Part shown: in pieces, positions 56,049 through 64,000 of the stretch
How the letters are laid out: each line of letters begins with the position of its first letter
Numbering within the stretch: the first letter of the stretch is position 1
NCBI RefSeq assembly: GCF_014642855.1
Contig: NZ_BMJB01000001.1
Span: 868,001-932,000, forward strand
DNA length: 64,000 bases
Source of the DNA: Edaphobacter acidisoli
GTDB lineage: Bacteria > Acidobacteriota > Terriglobia > Terriglobales > Acidobacteriaceae
Reading direction: 5' to 3'
Made by a program: the position numbers and the translations under genes
Notes under the pieces: generated by a model
Database searches by the model: none
Told to the model about the DNA's origin: nothing
The model's input: only the letters and a program-made list of their open reading frames with translations

Positions 56049-56134
56049 AAATAGCCCGCCCCCTCAGCTATGCCTCGCCCTTCTTGCATCTATCCAAAAA
56101 GCAATCGAAAATCTTCTGAAACGAGGAGCAAACC

Positions 56135-56908
56135 ATGGCAGGCCGTCTCGCAGGAAAAGTCGCGCTCATCACCGGCTCAGGCACAGGCATCGGACAAGCC
56201 ATCGCCATCCGCTACGCCAGCGAAGGCGCCACCGTTGTCGTCGATTACCGTGACCACCCCGACCAGGCCGCCGACACCAAGGCCAAAGCCGAAGCCGCGG
56301 GCGGGAAAGCCATCACGCTCCAAGGCGACGTCTCAATCCTCGCCGACACCCAGCGCCTCATCGACCAGACATGGCAGCAGCTCGGCCACTGCGACATCCT
56401 CGTCAACAACGCCGGCATCGAAAAAGGCGCAGACTTCTGGGACATCACCGAAGCCGACTACGACGCCGTCCTCAACGTCAATCTCAAGGGCGTATTTTTC
56501 CTCACCCAGGCCTTCGTCCGCCGTCTGCGCAATGCCAAACAGCCCGGCCGCGTCATCAACATCAGCTCCGTCCACGAAGACATGGTCTTCCCGCACTTCC
56601 CCACCTACTGCGCCGCAAAAGGCGGCCTGCGCATGTTGATGCGCGACCTCGCCGTCGAGCTCGGCCCGCTCAGCATCACCGTCAACAACATCGCGCCCGG
56701 CGCCATCCAGACCCCCATCAACACCCAGATGATGGCCAACAAAGAAGAGTTGAACGCTCTGCTCGTCAACATCCCCCTCGGCCGCATGGGTACAGTCCAA
56801 GACGTTGCCGGCGTCGCGCTCTTCCTCGCCTCCGACGACGGCTCCTACGTCACCGGCTCCACGTATGTCGTCGACGGCGGCCTCATGCGAAACTATCACG
56901 AGCAATAA
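56135..56908 (+). CDS. Short-chain dehydrogenase/reductase
   Basis: 257 residues. Classical SDR with the cofactor motif TGSGTGIG near the N-terminus (glucose 1-dehydrogenase type), NNAG, catalytic Ser in NISSVHED, and YxxxK in YCAAKGG. It resembles the glucose 1-dehydrogenase or 3-oxoacyl-ACP reductase subgroup; substrate unknown. It starts after GAGGAGCAAACC at a good distance. The next gene follows 32 bp downstream on the same strand. Confidence 0.92.
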   Translation: MAGRLAGKVALITGSGTGIGQAIAIRYASEGATVVVDYRDHPDQAADTKAKAEAAGGKAITLQGDVSILADTQRLIDQTWQQLGHCDILVNNAGIEKGADFWDITEADYDAVLNVNLKGVFFLTQAFVRRLRNAKQPGRVINISSVHEDMVFPHFPTYCAAKGGLRMLMRDLAVELGPLSITVNNIAPGAIQTPINTQMMANKEELNALLVNIPLGRMGTVQDVAGVALFLASDDGSYVTGSTYVVDGGLMRNYHEQ

Positions 56909-56940
56909 ATCCGGCCTGCGCGAAGGAACATCAAAGACTC

Positions 56941-57597
56941 ATGACGACGGACAAAGGAATCGAGATATTCTCTTCCCTCGAGGAACTGGTGCATCCACAG
57001 CGCACCGCGCTTCTCATCTACGACATGCAGGCAGGCATTGTGCCGCAGATAGCCGACGGCCCGACCATCCTAAGCAAGGTTCAAACACTCCTCGACGCAG
57101 CCCGCTGCGCAGGCATCCGCACCATCTTCACGCGCCACATGTCGCTTCCGCTCGAACTGATGGGTGCATTCCAGTACCGCATGGCGATGGCGTGGCAACG
57201 CAAGCAAAGTCCGTCCGAAGTTCACTCCCCATTCCTGCGCGACTCTCCCGCATTCCAGCTCGTCCCCGAGCTCAAGCCTCTCGCCAGCGAAGTCATCTTC
57301 GACAAGCTGAGCATGTCTGCCTTTGAAGGCACGCCGCTCGCATTCACCCTGCGCGACTGCGGCATTCGCAGCCTCATCCTCGCAGGCATCGCGCTCGAAG
57401 TTGGCATCGAGCCCACCTGCCGCCACGCCGCCGACCTCGGCATCATCCCCATCCTCGTCCGCGACGCCTGCGGCACAGGTCACCTCGAAGCAGCCAACCA
57501 ATGCACCGCATCGCTCGAGCACATGGGCGACACCATCGTCACCAATCTCGACACCATCGCAGGCCTTCTCGACGCAATCACCCCGCCCAGCAAGTAA
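56941..57597 (+). CDS. Isochorismatase-fold hydrolase with Gly in place of the catalytic Cys
   Basis: 218 residues. The family fold is shown by ALLIYDMQ (Asp28), VIFDKLSMSAF (Lys122) and AGIALEVGIEPTCRHAADLG. In the cysteine hydrolases of the family the residue after xxV in this last motif is the nucleophile Cys; here it is Gly155. In true isochorismatases such as EntB and PhzD that position is likewise not Cys, and the enzyme cleaves a vinyl ether using the Asp. So isochorismatase-type chemistry is more likely than a nicotinamidase or similar activity. It lies 32 bp after the SDR gene and 9 bp before the glutaredoxin gene. Confidence 0.85.
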   Translation: MTTDKGIEIFSSLEELVHPQRTALLIYDMQAGIVPQIADGPTILSKVQTLLDAARCAGIRTIFTRHMSLPLELMGAFQYRMAMAWQRKQSPSEVHSPFLRDSPAFQLVPELKPLASEVIFDKLSMSAFEGTPLAFTLRDCGIRSLILAGIALEVGIEPTCRHAADLGIIPILVRDACGTGHLEAANQCTASLEHMGDTIVTNLDTIAGLLDAITPPSK

Positions 57598-57606
57598 AAT
57601 AGAACC

Positions 57607-57864
57607 ATGGAACTGACCGTGTACACCGCGGCGTGGTGCCGCGACTGCCGCGAGGCCAAACGCTTTCTCACCCAACACGACATCCCCTTCAGCGAAGTCG
57701 ACATCGAGACCACTCCCGGCGCCGCCGACGAGGTCCTCGCCAACGTAGGCAAACGCGCCATTCCGCAGTTCGTCCTCGACGGCAAATGGATTCAGCCCTA
57801 CCGCCCCGGCCGCGGCTTCCTCTACGAAGAGATGGCCGCGCTCTTCGGCGTCAGCAACAACTAG
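57607..57864 (+). CDS. Glutaredoxin-like/NrdH-type thiol-disulfide protein
   Basis: 85 residues. Starts MELTVYTAAWCRDCREAKRF; the redox motif is CRDC after a Trp. Glutaredoxin features (cis-Pro in AIPQFVLDG and a C-terminal helix) fit. It likely reduces disulfides with glutathione-like or thioredoxin reductase partners. The CxDC dyad is nonstandard for glutaredoxins, which have CPYC. It is 9 bp downstream of the isochorismatase-fold gene and 30 bp before purB. Confidence 0.8.
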   Translation: MELTVYTAAWCRDCREAKRFLTQHDIPFSEVDIETTPGAADEVLANVGKRAIPQFVLDGKWIQPYRPGRGFLYEEMAALFGVSNN

Positions 57865-57893
57865 CACCAAACAAATCACAGGAACGAGCCTCT

Positions 57894-59201
57894 ATGATCG
57901 CCCGCTACACTCGCCCCGCGATGGGCAAAATCTGGTCCGACGAAAACAAGTACCGCTGCTGGCTCAAAGTCGAAGCCGCCGCCTCACAGGCCCTCGCTAA
58001 ATTCGGCCTCGTCCCGCAGGAGGCCGCCGACGCCATCCGCGACCGCGGCAACTTCACCGTCCAGCGCATCGACGAGATCGAGGCCGAGGTCCGCCACGAC
58101 GTCATCGCCTTCACCACCACCGTCGCCGAGCACATCGCCAACCCCGAGCACTCCCGCTGGCTCCACTACGGCCTCACCAGCACCGACGTGGTCGACACCG
58201 CACAGGCGCTCCAGCTCAAAGAAGCCTCCGCGCTCATCCACAAAGGCATCGCCGCGCTGGCCGACACGCTCAAAAAGCGCGCCCTCGAGTTCAAGCACAC
58301 GCCCATCATCGGCCGCACGCACGGCGTCCACGCCGAACCCTCCACCTTCGGCCTGAAACTCTTGCTCTGGTACGCCGAAGTCCAGCGCAATCTCACCCGC
58401 TTCGACGCCGCAGCCGAAGACCTCCGCATCGGCAAGCTCTCCGGCGCGGTCGGCACCTTCGGCCACCTCAAGCCCGAGCACGAAGCCGCCATCTGCGCCG
58501 GGCTCGACCTGAAGCCCGTCCCCATCGCCACGCAGGTCATCCAGCGCGACCTGCACGCCGCCTACATCTGCGCGCTCGCCGTACTCGCCAGCACACTCGA
58601 CAAGATCGCCACCGAGGTCCGCCATCTCCAGCGCACCGAGGTCCGCGAAGCCGAAGAGTTCTTCAGCGAAAAGCAAAAAGGCTCCAGCGCGATGCCGCAC
58701 AAACGCAACCCCATCACCAGCGAGCAGATCAGCGGCCTCGCCCGCGTCATGCGCGCCAACGCGCAGGTAGCGCTCGAAAACGTCGCCCTCTGGCACGAGC
58801 GCGACATCTCGCACTCCTCCGCCGAGCGCGTCATCCTGCCCGACTCGACCATCCTCGCCGACTACCTGCTCGCCAAAACGGAAAACCTCATCGCCAAGCT
58901 GCTCGTCTATCCGGAACGGATGCTCAGGAACCTCGAATCCACCGGCGGCCTCATCTTCTCAGGCCAACTCCTGCTCGACCTTGCCGAATCCGGCATGAGC
59001 CGCGAAGACGCCTACCGCCTCGTCCAGTCGCACGCAATGCGAAGCTGGAAGGAGGGCCTCAACTTCCGCGAAGAGGTAGCCAAAGACCCCGCCATCACGG
59101 CACGCCTCACGCCGGAAAAACTAGCCCACGCCTTCGACTACAACCGCCAGCTAGCAAATGTGGATGCCATCTTCGAGCGCGTTTTGACAGAATCACACTG
59201 A
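57894..59201 (+). CDS. purB: Adenylosuccinate lyase
   Basis: 435 residues. Catalyses two steps of purine synthesis: removal of fumarate from SAICAR and from adenylosuccinate. The signature GSSAMPHKRNP (with Ser, Lys, Asn) and the N-terminal HYGLTSTDVVDTA and IGRTHGVHAEPSTFG motifs with the general base/acid His and Ser are seen. The frame is open upstream, but MIARYTRPAMG at 57894 is the canonical start. Confidence 0.96.
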   Translation: MIARYTRPAMGKIWSDENKYRCWLKVEAAASQALAKFGLVPQEAADAIRDRGNFTVQRIDEIEAEVRHDVIAFTTTVAEHIANPEHSRWLHYGLTSTDVVDTAQALQLKEASALIHKGIAALADTLKKRALEFKHTPIIGRTHGVHAEPSTFGLKLLLWYAEVQRNLTRFDAAAEDLRIGKLSGAVGTFGHLKPEHEAAICAGLDLKPVPIATQVIQRDLHAAYICALAVLASTLDKIATEVRHLQRTEVREAEEFFSEKQKGSSAMPHKRNPITSEQISGLARVMRANAQVALENVALWHERDISHSSAERVILPDSTILADYLLAKTENLIAKLLVYPERMLRNLESTGGLIFSGQLLLDLAESGMSREDAYRLVQSHAMRSWKEGLNFREEVAKDPAITARLTPEKLAHAFDYNRQLANVDAIFERVLTESH

Positions 59202-59308
59202 CGCATCTGCTTGTCAGTCAATACCTGCGATGTTGCTGTTCGACCAGCCACAAACGGCATCTCACTAAGAGCGCCTGCTCTTTGGCGCACGCTTATGCGG
59301 TGGTGCCA

Positions 59309-60388
59309 ATGGTCTGTTCAAAACACTACGCGACAGCTTTTCTGATTTTGGTTTGTCCCTGCTTAGCCCTGGGTCAAGCGCTTCCGCAGCATGGTAATGC
59401 TGCCCTGCCCGACTCGCCCGGATTCCTGCGTCAGGCGCAGGGCTTCGAAACTGGCGAAGCGCAAGGCACAGCACAAGTACAAGGGACCGTACAAGACACT
59501 CAGGGCAATCCCATCCCCGGCGCAACGGTAGTCCTCACTGCACCGGGCAAGCTCGGGGACCACACCGCAATCGCAGGCAGCGATGGCAGCTTTGTCTTTA
59601 CCGGTCTTCCCCAGGGAGATTTTTTCCTCATCGTCACAGCAGCCGGCCTTGCCCCCTACACGTCGCCTGAGTTCGCCGTAAGAGCGGGGGCCACCGTCCA
59701 AGCCCCAAAGATAGCCCTGAAGCTCGCCACCAGTTCGTCGGTCAACGTCTACGCCAGCTCTGAGCAGATCGCCCAGGCGCAGATTCAGGAGCAGCAGCAG
59801 CAGCGCGTCTTCGGCGTATTCCAGAACTTCTACACAAGTTACATCTGGAAGGCCGCGCCGATGTCTACCGGGCAGAAGTACAAACTGGCACTCCGTACTC
59901 AGTCCGATCCCACGACATTCCTTGTCGTCGCCGGCGTTGCTGGCGCGGAACAGTACAACGGCACGTATCCTGGCTATGGCTCCGGCATTGAGGGCTACGG
60001 CAAGCGCTACGGAGCTGCGCTGGCAGACGCCACAACGGGCCGCTTCATCGGCAGCGCTATTCTGCCCAGTCTGCTGCATCAGGACCCGCGCTACTTTTAT
60101 CAAGGCGCGGGCGGCATCCGTTCCCGCGCGTGGCACGCCGTCGCATCCGCCTTCATCTGCCGGGGCGACAACGGCCGGTTGGAACCCAACTACTCCCATC
60201 TTCTCGGAAATCTGGCTGCCGGGGGCATCGCCAATGCGTATCACCCCGCCTCCAGCCGCGGCGTCGGACTCACCTTTGAGACCCTCGGCGTCACGACCGC
60301 AGGTAACATGGTTGGAAATCTCTTTCGTGAGTTCTTGCTGCGCGACTTGGAGCCATCAGTCCCCAGATTCGCTCACGGAAAGCCGTGA
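59309..60388 (+). CDS. Secreted protein with carboxypeptidase-regulatory-like domain
   Basis: 359 residues. A signal peptide (MVCSKHYATAFLILVCPCLALG) is followed by VQGTVQDTQGNPIPGATVVLT and a DGSFVFTGLPQGDFFLI segment, the same Acidobacteriota module type as the pair at 35-38 kb, but here with a single copy. The rest has no recognisable domain, with GAGGIRSR and a Gly/Tyr-rich PGYGSGIEGYGKRYGA stretch, and ends FAHGKP. A TTG at 59282 is an alternative start. It lies about 100 bp after purB and 3 bp before the YkgJ gene. Confidence 0.72.
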   Translation: MVCSKHYATAFLILVCPCLALGQALPQHGNAALPDSPGFLRQAQGFETGEAQGTAQVQGTVQDTQGNPIPGATVVLTAPGKLGDHTAIAGSDGSFVFTGLPQGDFFLIVTAAGLAPYTSPEFAVRAGATVQAPKIALKLATSSSVNVYASSEQIAQAQIQEQQQQRVFGVFQNFYTSYIWKAAPMSTGQKYKLALRTQSDPTTFLVVAGVAGAEQYNGTYPGYGSGIEGYGKRYGAALADATTGRFIGSAILPSLLHQDPRYFYQGAGGIRSRAWHAVASAFICRGDNGRLEPNYSHLLGNLAAGGIANAYHPASSRGVGLTFETLGVTTAGNMVGNLFREFLLRDLEPSVPRFAHGKP

Positions 60389-60391
60389 CCT

Positions 60392-61018
60392 GTGCCAGAG
60401 ACCTATCCGCTCCATCCTCAAACCGGCCTTCATCTGATTCAGATCGTCGATTCCGCCGTGGCCGACGCCTATCAGCGCAGCGGCCCACATCTCGTCTGCC
60501 GCCCCGGATGCACTCAATGTTGCCACGGAGTCTTCCCCATCTCCCAGGAAGACGCACACCGCCTCCGCGAAGGGCTTGCCGCTCTCGAACAATCCGACTC
60601 CCCAAAATTTCACCGCATCCAGCAGCGCACAGCCGATTCCCTCGCCCGCATCACCCCACTCTTCCCCGGAGACACCCTGACCGGCATCCTCGCCGAAGAC
60701 TACGAGAGCAGCCCACTCTTCACCGACGAAGACTCCATCGGCGACACCGAACCCTGTCCCGCGCTCGACCCCACCACCGGCACCTGCGACCTCTACGCCC
60801 ACCGCCCCATCATCTGCCGCACCTTCGGCCCACCAATGCGCACCGCAGAAGACAACCTCGCCACCTGCGAGCTCTGCTACACGAACGCCACCACCGAAGA
60901 GATAGCCGCCTGCGAACTCGACCCCACGTTGCCCGCGCAGGAAGCCGCCAGCGTCCAAGCCTTCAACGCCGCACACAACACGCACGGCGAAACCATCGTA
61001 GCCTTCGCCCTCCGCTAA
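60392..61018 (+). CDS. YkgJ-family cysteine-cluster protein
   Basis: 208 residues starting GTG, three bases after the previous stop. CRPGCTQCCHG is the first cluster and CPALDPTTGTCDLYAHRPIICRTFG the second; these Cys bind a zinc or Fe-S cofactor in the YkgJ (UPF0153) family, whose function is not well settled. It might relate to metal or redox handling. A possible start in the coupled position argues for expression with 59309. Confidence 0.85.
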   Translation: MPETYPLHPQTGLHLIQIVDSAVADAYQRSGPHLVCRPGCTQCCHGVFPISQEDAHRLREGLAALEQSDSPKFHRIQQRTADSLARITPLFPGDTLTGILAEDYESSPLFTDEDSIGDTEPCPALDPTTGTCDLYAHRPIICRTFGPPMRTAEDNLATCELCYTNATTEEIAACELDPTLPAQEAASVQAFNAAHNTHGETIVAFALR

Positions 61019-61089
61019 AATTTACTGGTTGTCATCCTTCCACGACAGCGGGAGGACCTGCTTTTCTCCCATCAGCGATAATCATCTCT

Positions 61090-61701
61090 GTGCCCGAAGC
61101 CCGCACCATCACGCTAGCCGTCACCGGAGCCAGCGGCAGCATCTACGCCGCCGAGATGCTCCGCGCTCTCGCAGCCGATCCGCGCGTCGTCAAAGTCAAC
61201 CTCGTCGTCTCCGACAACGCCCTCCGCGTCCTCGCCGAAGAGCTCCACCTCAGCGGCCGCAACGGCCTCGTCGAAAAGCTCCTCGGTGCACCGAACGAAA
61301 AGATCCAGCAGCACCCCGAGTCCGACATCGGCGCTAACATCGCCAGCGGCAGCTACTCCACCGACGCCATGATCGTGCTTCCCTGCTCCATGGGCACCCT
61401 CGCCGCCATCGCCACCGGCCTCGCGCAAAACCTCATCCAGCGCGCCGCCGACGTCACCCTCAAAGAGCGCCGCCCGCTCATCCTCTGCGTCCGCGAGACC
61501 CCATTCAACCGCATCCACCTGCGCAACATGCAGCTCGCATCCGACGCCGGCGCAGTCATCTTCCCCACCATCCCCACGCTCTACAATCACCCGCAGAGCA
61601 CCGCCGAGATGGCGCGCAACTTCGTCCACCGCGTCCTCGCGCACATCGGCCTGCCGCAGCCCGGAGCCTACATCTGGCAGCCAGATTCGCCTCGCAGCTA
61701 A
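61090..61701 (+). CDS. ubiX: Flavin prenyltransferase UbiX
   Basis: 203 residues. UbiX prenylates FMN to make prenyl-FMN for UbiD-type decarboxylases. The N-terminal TLAVTGASGSIYAAEML (FMN-binding) and VLPCSMGTLAAIATGLA, plus the RRPLILCVRETPF motif, are clear. GTG at 61090 is the chosen start, as it begins the protein right before the conserved core. ubiD is not in the window. Its end overlaps the convergent hydrolase by four bases. Confidence 0.94.
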   Translation: MPEARTITLAVTGASGSIYAAEMLRALAADPRVVKVNLVVSDNALRVLAEELHLSGRNGLVEKLLGAPNEKIQQHPESDIGANIASGSYSTDAMIVLPCSMGTLAAIATGLAQNLIQRAADVTLKERRPLILCVRETPFNRIHLRNMQLASDAGAVIFPTIPTLYNHPQSTAEMARNFVHRVLAHIGLPQPGAYIWQPDSPRS

Positions 61702-62666
61702 TTCGCGGCAGCCCCCGCAAACGTCCGCTCCCCACCCTGCATCGGAGGCTCTGCCCGCAAAAACTCCACCGTCCCCTCGACCACCGGCCTCGAACACTCC
61801 GCCGGCGCAAGATGCCCGCAGCCCTGAATCACATCCAGCACCGAGTTCGGAATCCCCTTGTGCATCGCCTCGCCCGCTGACAACGGAATCAGGTCGTCAT
61901 GCGAACCCCACACAATCAGCGTCGGCTCCGTAATCAGGTGCAGTCGAAAATCCATCAGGTCGCGTCCATCGATCATCGCCGCCAGGCTCCGCTGAATCAC
62001 CCACTTATTCCCTTGCAGCTTCCGCACCATCGCACGCGCCGCAAAGTCCGGCACATCGATCGGCTTCGGCGAAAGCGCAGCCAGCAGCCTGTGCACGCCC
62101 GCAATATCGTCAGGTGAAAACAGCTCCGGCCCAAACGTCGCCGGAAAATAAGTCCCCGCGCTGTCATAAACAACCAACCGGTCCACCAGCGCAGGATGGT
62201 CATACGCCAGCTTCAGCGCAATCCACCCACCCATCGACCACCCACCCACATCCGCGCGCGGCACATGCATCGCCTGCATGAAGCTCACCACCGCCGCCTC
62301 TTCCATCGGAATCGAGTAGCTCGCATCCTTTGGCTTCGACGAGCGCCCATACCCCGGCAAATCCGGCGCATACACATGAAATCCATGCGCAGCCAGCGAA
62401 GGAATCATCGCCGCCCAATCTTCCGACCGCGCACCCAACCCATGCACCAGCACCAGCGGAGTATTCGCCGAACCTGCCACAGCAGGCGCCTCAAGATAGT
62501 GAATCCTGTACCCACCCGCCTCGATGTACTCGCTCTTCACACCATCGCGCCGCAGATGCAGCCGCGTGATCTGATCATTCACCCACAGCGGCTGGAAATA
62601 GAAGGTAAGGCAGACCACCGCGACGAGCACCATCAACACCACCACCACTCGCCACAGTACCTTCAT
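61698..62666 (-). CDS. Membrane-anchored alpha/beta hydrolase
   Basis: 322 residues. The N-terminus MKVLWRVVVVLMVLVAVVCL is a signal anchor. The alpha/beta hydrolase core follows with VHGLGARSED, GWSMGGWIA (nucleophile Ser), SHDDLIPL (Asp) and GCGHLAP (His). Substrate cannot be told; related to haloalkane dehalogenase or C-C hydrolase types. It is the downstream gene of a minus-strand pair with the nitroreductase, with a 12-bp gap. Confidence 0.88.
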   Translation of the reverse strand: MKVLWRVVVVLMVLVAVVCLTFYFQPLWVNDQITRLHLRRDGVKSEYIEAGGYRIHYLEAPAVAGSANTPLVLVHGLGARSEDWAAMIPSLAAHGFHVYAPDLPGYGRSSKPKDASYSIPMEEAAVVSFMQAMHVPRADVGGWSMGGWIALKLAYDHPALVDRLVVYDSAGTYFPATFGPELFSPDDIAGVHRLLAALSPKPIDVPDFAARAMVRKLQGNKWVIQRSLAAMIDGRDLMDFRLHLITEPTLIVWGSHDDLIPLSAGEAMHKGIPNSVLDVIQGCGHLAPAECSRPVVEGTVEFLRAEPPMQGGERTFAGAAAN

Positions 62667-62678
62667 CGTGCCGTCTCC

Positions 62679-63326
62679 CTACTTCAGCGGTTTGCCATAC
62701 TCGTCGCCAAACACCGTGTGGGCCATATCGAATCGCCCGCCGTTGTACTTGTCCTCACCCTTCAGGTGTCCCACGCCAAGCAGCGCCACCACCCAATAAC
62801 TCAGCGGCAGCTTCAGCACCTCATGCACCTTGTCCTGCTCGAAGCCCTCCATCGGGGCCGTATCGTAGCCCATCACCTCAGCCATCAGCATCATGTGGGT
62901 GAAGGCGATCATCACCATCTTGTTCAGCCAGCCATGCATCTGGTCAGCATTGAAGCTCAGCATGTAGTTTGTCACGCTGTTGTGAGCCTGCGCTGCATAA
63001 CTCTCCGGCATTCCACCTGCGCGCCCCTGCTGCAGCATCAGGTCTACATCCTTGCGCCATCCATCCGCATCGCCACAGGCCACAATCACCGCCGAAGCCT
63101 CTTCCACCTTTGCCTGATTGAAGCTCGCCGCGCGCAGCCTCCGCTTTTGCTCCGGTGCCTGCACCACAACAAAGCGCCACGGCTGCATGTTGTAGCCACT
63201 GGGAGCATGCAATCCTGCATCCAGAATGCGTTGCAGGTCTCCTTCTGGAATAGGCGCTCCATCAAAGCTAGGGGTCGCCCGTCGTTCTGCAATCGCCTGG
63301 CTCAACGTCTTTTCGATCTTTGCCAT
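62679..63326 (-). CDS. Nitroreductase-family FMN oxidoreductase
   Basis: 215 residues. The N-terminal RRATPSFDGAPIPEGDLQRILD and HAPSGYNMQPWRFVVVQ with FMN-binding residues, and GYDTAPMEGF in the middle, match the nitroreductase fold. It binds FMN and reduces substrates with NAD(P)H; physiological substrate unknown. It lies 12 bp upstream of the hydrolase on the minus strand and 139 bp from the next gene. Confidence 0.9.
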   Translation of the reverse strand: MAKIEKTLSQAIAERRATPSFDGAPIPEGDLQRILDAGLHAPSGYNMQPWRFVVVQAPEQKRRLRAASFNQAKVEEASAVIVACGDADGWRKDVDLMLQQGRAGGMPESYAAQAHNSVTNYMLSFNADQMHGWLNKMVMIAFTHMMLMAEVMGYDTAPMEGFEQDKVHEVLKLPLSYWVVALLGVGHLKGEDKYNGGRFDMAHTVFGDEYGKPLK

Positions 63327-63465
63327 CGTCTTCTCTCTAACTGTCTGCTGCCAAACTGGGAGATAAACCTATTCAAACAAATCTGCGAAATCCACCTTAC
63401 TCAAACGTTTTCCAAGATAGCATCCTGTCGCGCAATTCTCTCGCGTCGCAAAGAAAATTCTTCGG

Positions 63466-64000
63466 CTAATGAATCTCACTCATCGCCTGCTCCGTCGCAA
63501 ACGGATTCTGCCCCGGAGCCACAGCAAAGATCCACACGCCATGAAACGCCGTCCGCAACTCCGGATACGCCGCCACCAGCGCGCTCATCGCCGCTGCATT
63601 GCGTTTGTTCGCCGTAGCCACATCGCCAATCTGATCGACCTTCAACCGCGCAGCCACATCCACCTTCTCCTTGCCCAACGAATCATCCACGCCCAGGCTT
63701 GTAAAGTGAAACTCCTGGCCATCCGCGCTCTTCACCACCAGCGGCGCCTGCACACTCACGCCCTCCGACAACTGCGGCGGAGCAGCAGCCGTCTGCTCCG
63801 ACCTCAGCTTCTGCAGATGCGTGCTCTGAATAAACCGCGCAGGCCGCAGCAACTCCCCGGCCTCCTGGTAGTAGAGCCACGCATTCCAATGCTGATTGTT
63901 CGCCGCCATCGTGCGCGCCTGCCGCCAGTACCACAGCCCATCGTGCCCCGCGGCCCACATCGCCGTCGGATAGAAACCAGCCAAAGCCCACTTGCTCTGC
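63466..64000 (-). CDS. Hypothetical protein, probably secreted (partial, 5' end off window)
   Basis: About 178 residues of the C-terminal part are visible; the frame stays open to the right edge, so the start is outside. The visible part shows GFYPTAMWAAGHDGLWYWRQAR and Ala-rich NNQHWNAWLYYQEAGELL, followed by LQKLRSEQTAAAPPQL and VVKSADGQEFHFTSLGVDD. It ends TEQAMSEIH. Repeated Trp/Tyr helices resemble a TPR-like or DUF-type unit. I recognise no family. Confidence 0.6.
   Translation of the reverse strand, partial: QSKWALAGFYPTAMWAAGHDGLWYWRQARTMAANNQHWNAWLYYQEAGELLRPARFIQSTHLQKLRSEQTAAAPPQLSEGVSVQAPLVVKSADGQEFHFTSLGVDDSLGKEKVDVAARLKVDQIGDVATANKRNAAAMSALVAAYPELRTAFHGVWIFAVAPGQNPFATEQAMSEIH

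Overview
The window reads as a chromosomal segment of an Acidobacteriota bacterium, most likely family Acidobacteriaceae (Granulicella/Edaphobacter/Terriglobus relatives). This is inferred from high-GC coding, a secreted GWxTD-domain protein, several surface proteins with carboxypeptidase-regulatory-like domains, and small dispersed repeats that I associate with this group. I see no prophage, insertion sequence, CRISPR array or rRNA operon. Most of the window is housekeeping and envelope functions plus a number of unrecognised secreted proteins.

Layout. 1-7.5 kb: edge of an MgtC/DUF4010-type membrane protein, a phosphofructokinase with pyrophosphate-type residues, a small excisionase-like DNA-binding protein, a Tat-exported metallophosphoesterase, an M24 peptidase, the accB/accC acetyl-CoA carboxylase genes (split by a small membrane protein) and thiE. 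7.5-18.9 kb: an APC amino-acid permease between two copies of a small repeat, a 922-residue secreted unknown, an ABC ATPase plus membrane-fusion adaptor without a permease, and divergently a GWxTD protein and an outer-membrane-barrel-like protein. 18.9-29.2 kb (minus strand): pdxS, a thioesterase, a RecQ helicase with two HRDC domains, a glycosyltransferase-like membrane protein with a TPR tail, and a three-gene PaoABC-like molybdenum aldehyde oxidoreductase. 29.7-39.3 kb: a small conserved protein, ribBA with a degenerate GTP cyclohydrolase half, an extended ThiS, a glycosyltransferase, a RES-Xre toxin-antitoxin pair, an esterase, two translationally coupled secreted proteins and tRNA-Ser(GGA). 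39.4-53.7 kb: proS, a bifunctional penicillin-binding protein, Lhr helicase, and a compact cheA-cheW-cheY-cheB-cheR operon without receptors. 53.7-64 kb: cdd-deoA-tadA nucleoside/tRNA deaminase genes, a short-chain dehydrogenase, an isochorismatase-fold protein, a glutaredoxin, purB, a surface protein, a YkgJ protein, ubiX, an alpha/beta hydrolase, a nitroreductase and a secreted unknown running off the right edge.

The most striking large-scale signal is not a gene. The plus strand is clearly G-rich over about 1-29 kb and clearly C-rich over about 39-64 kb, in genes of both orientations, with near-zero skew in between. That is the pattern of a replication terminus. An AT-rich 28-bp site resembling the XerC/XerD dif site lies in the transition zone at 34106-34133, in a convergent intergenic gap beside the toxin-antitoxin pair. 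Both are proposals from reading the sequence and are open to simple computational tests.
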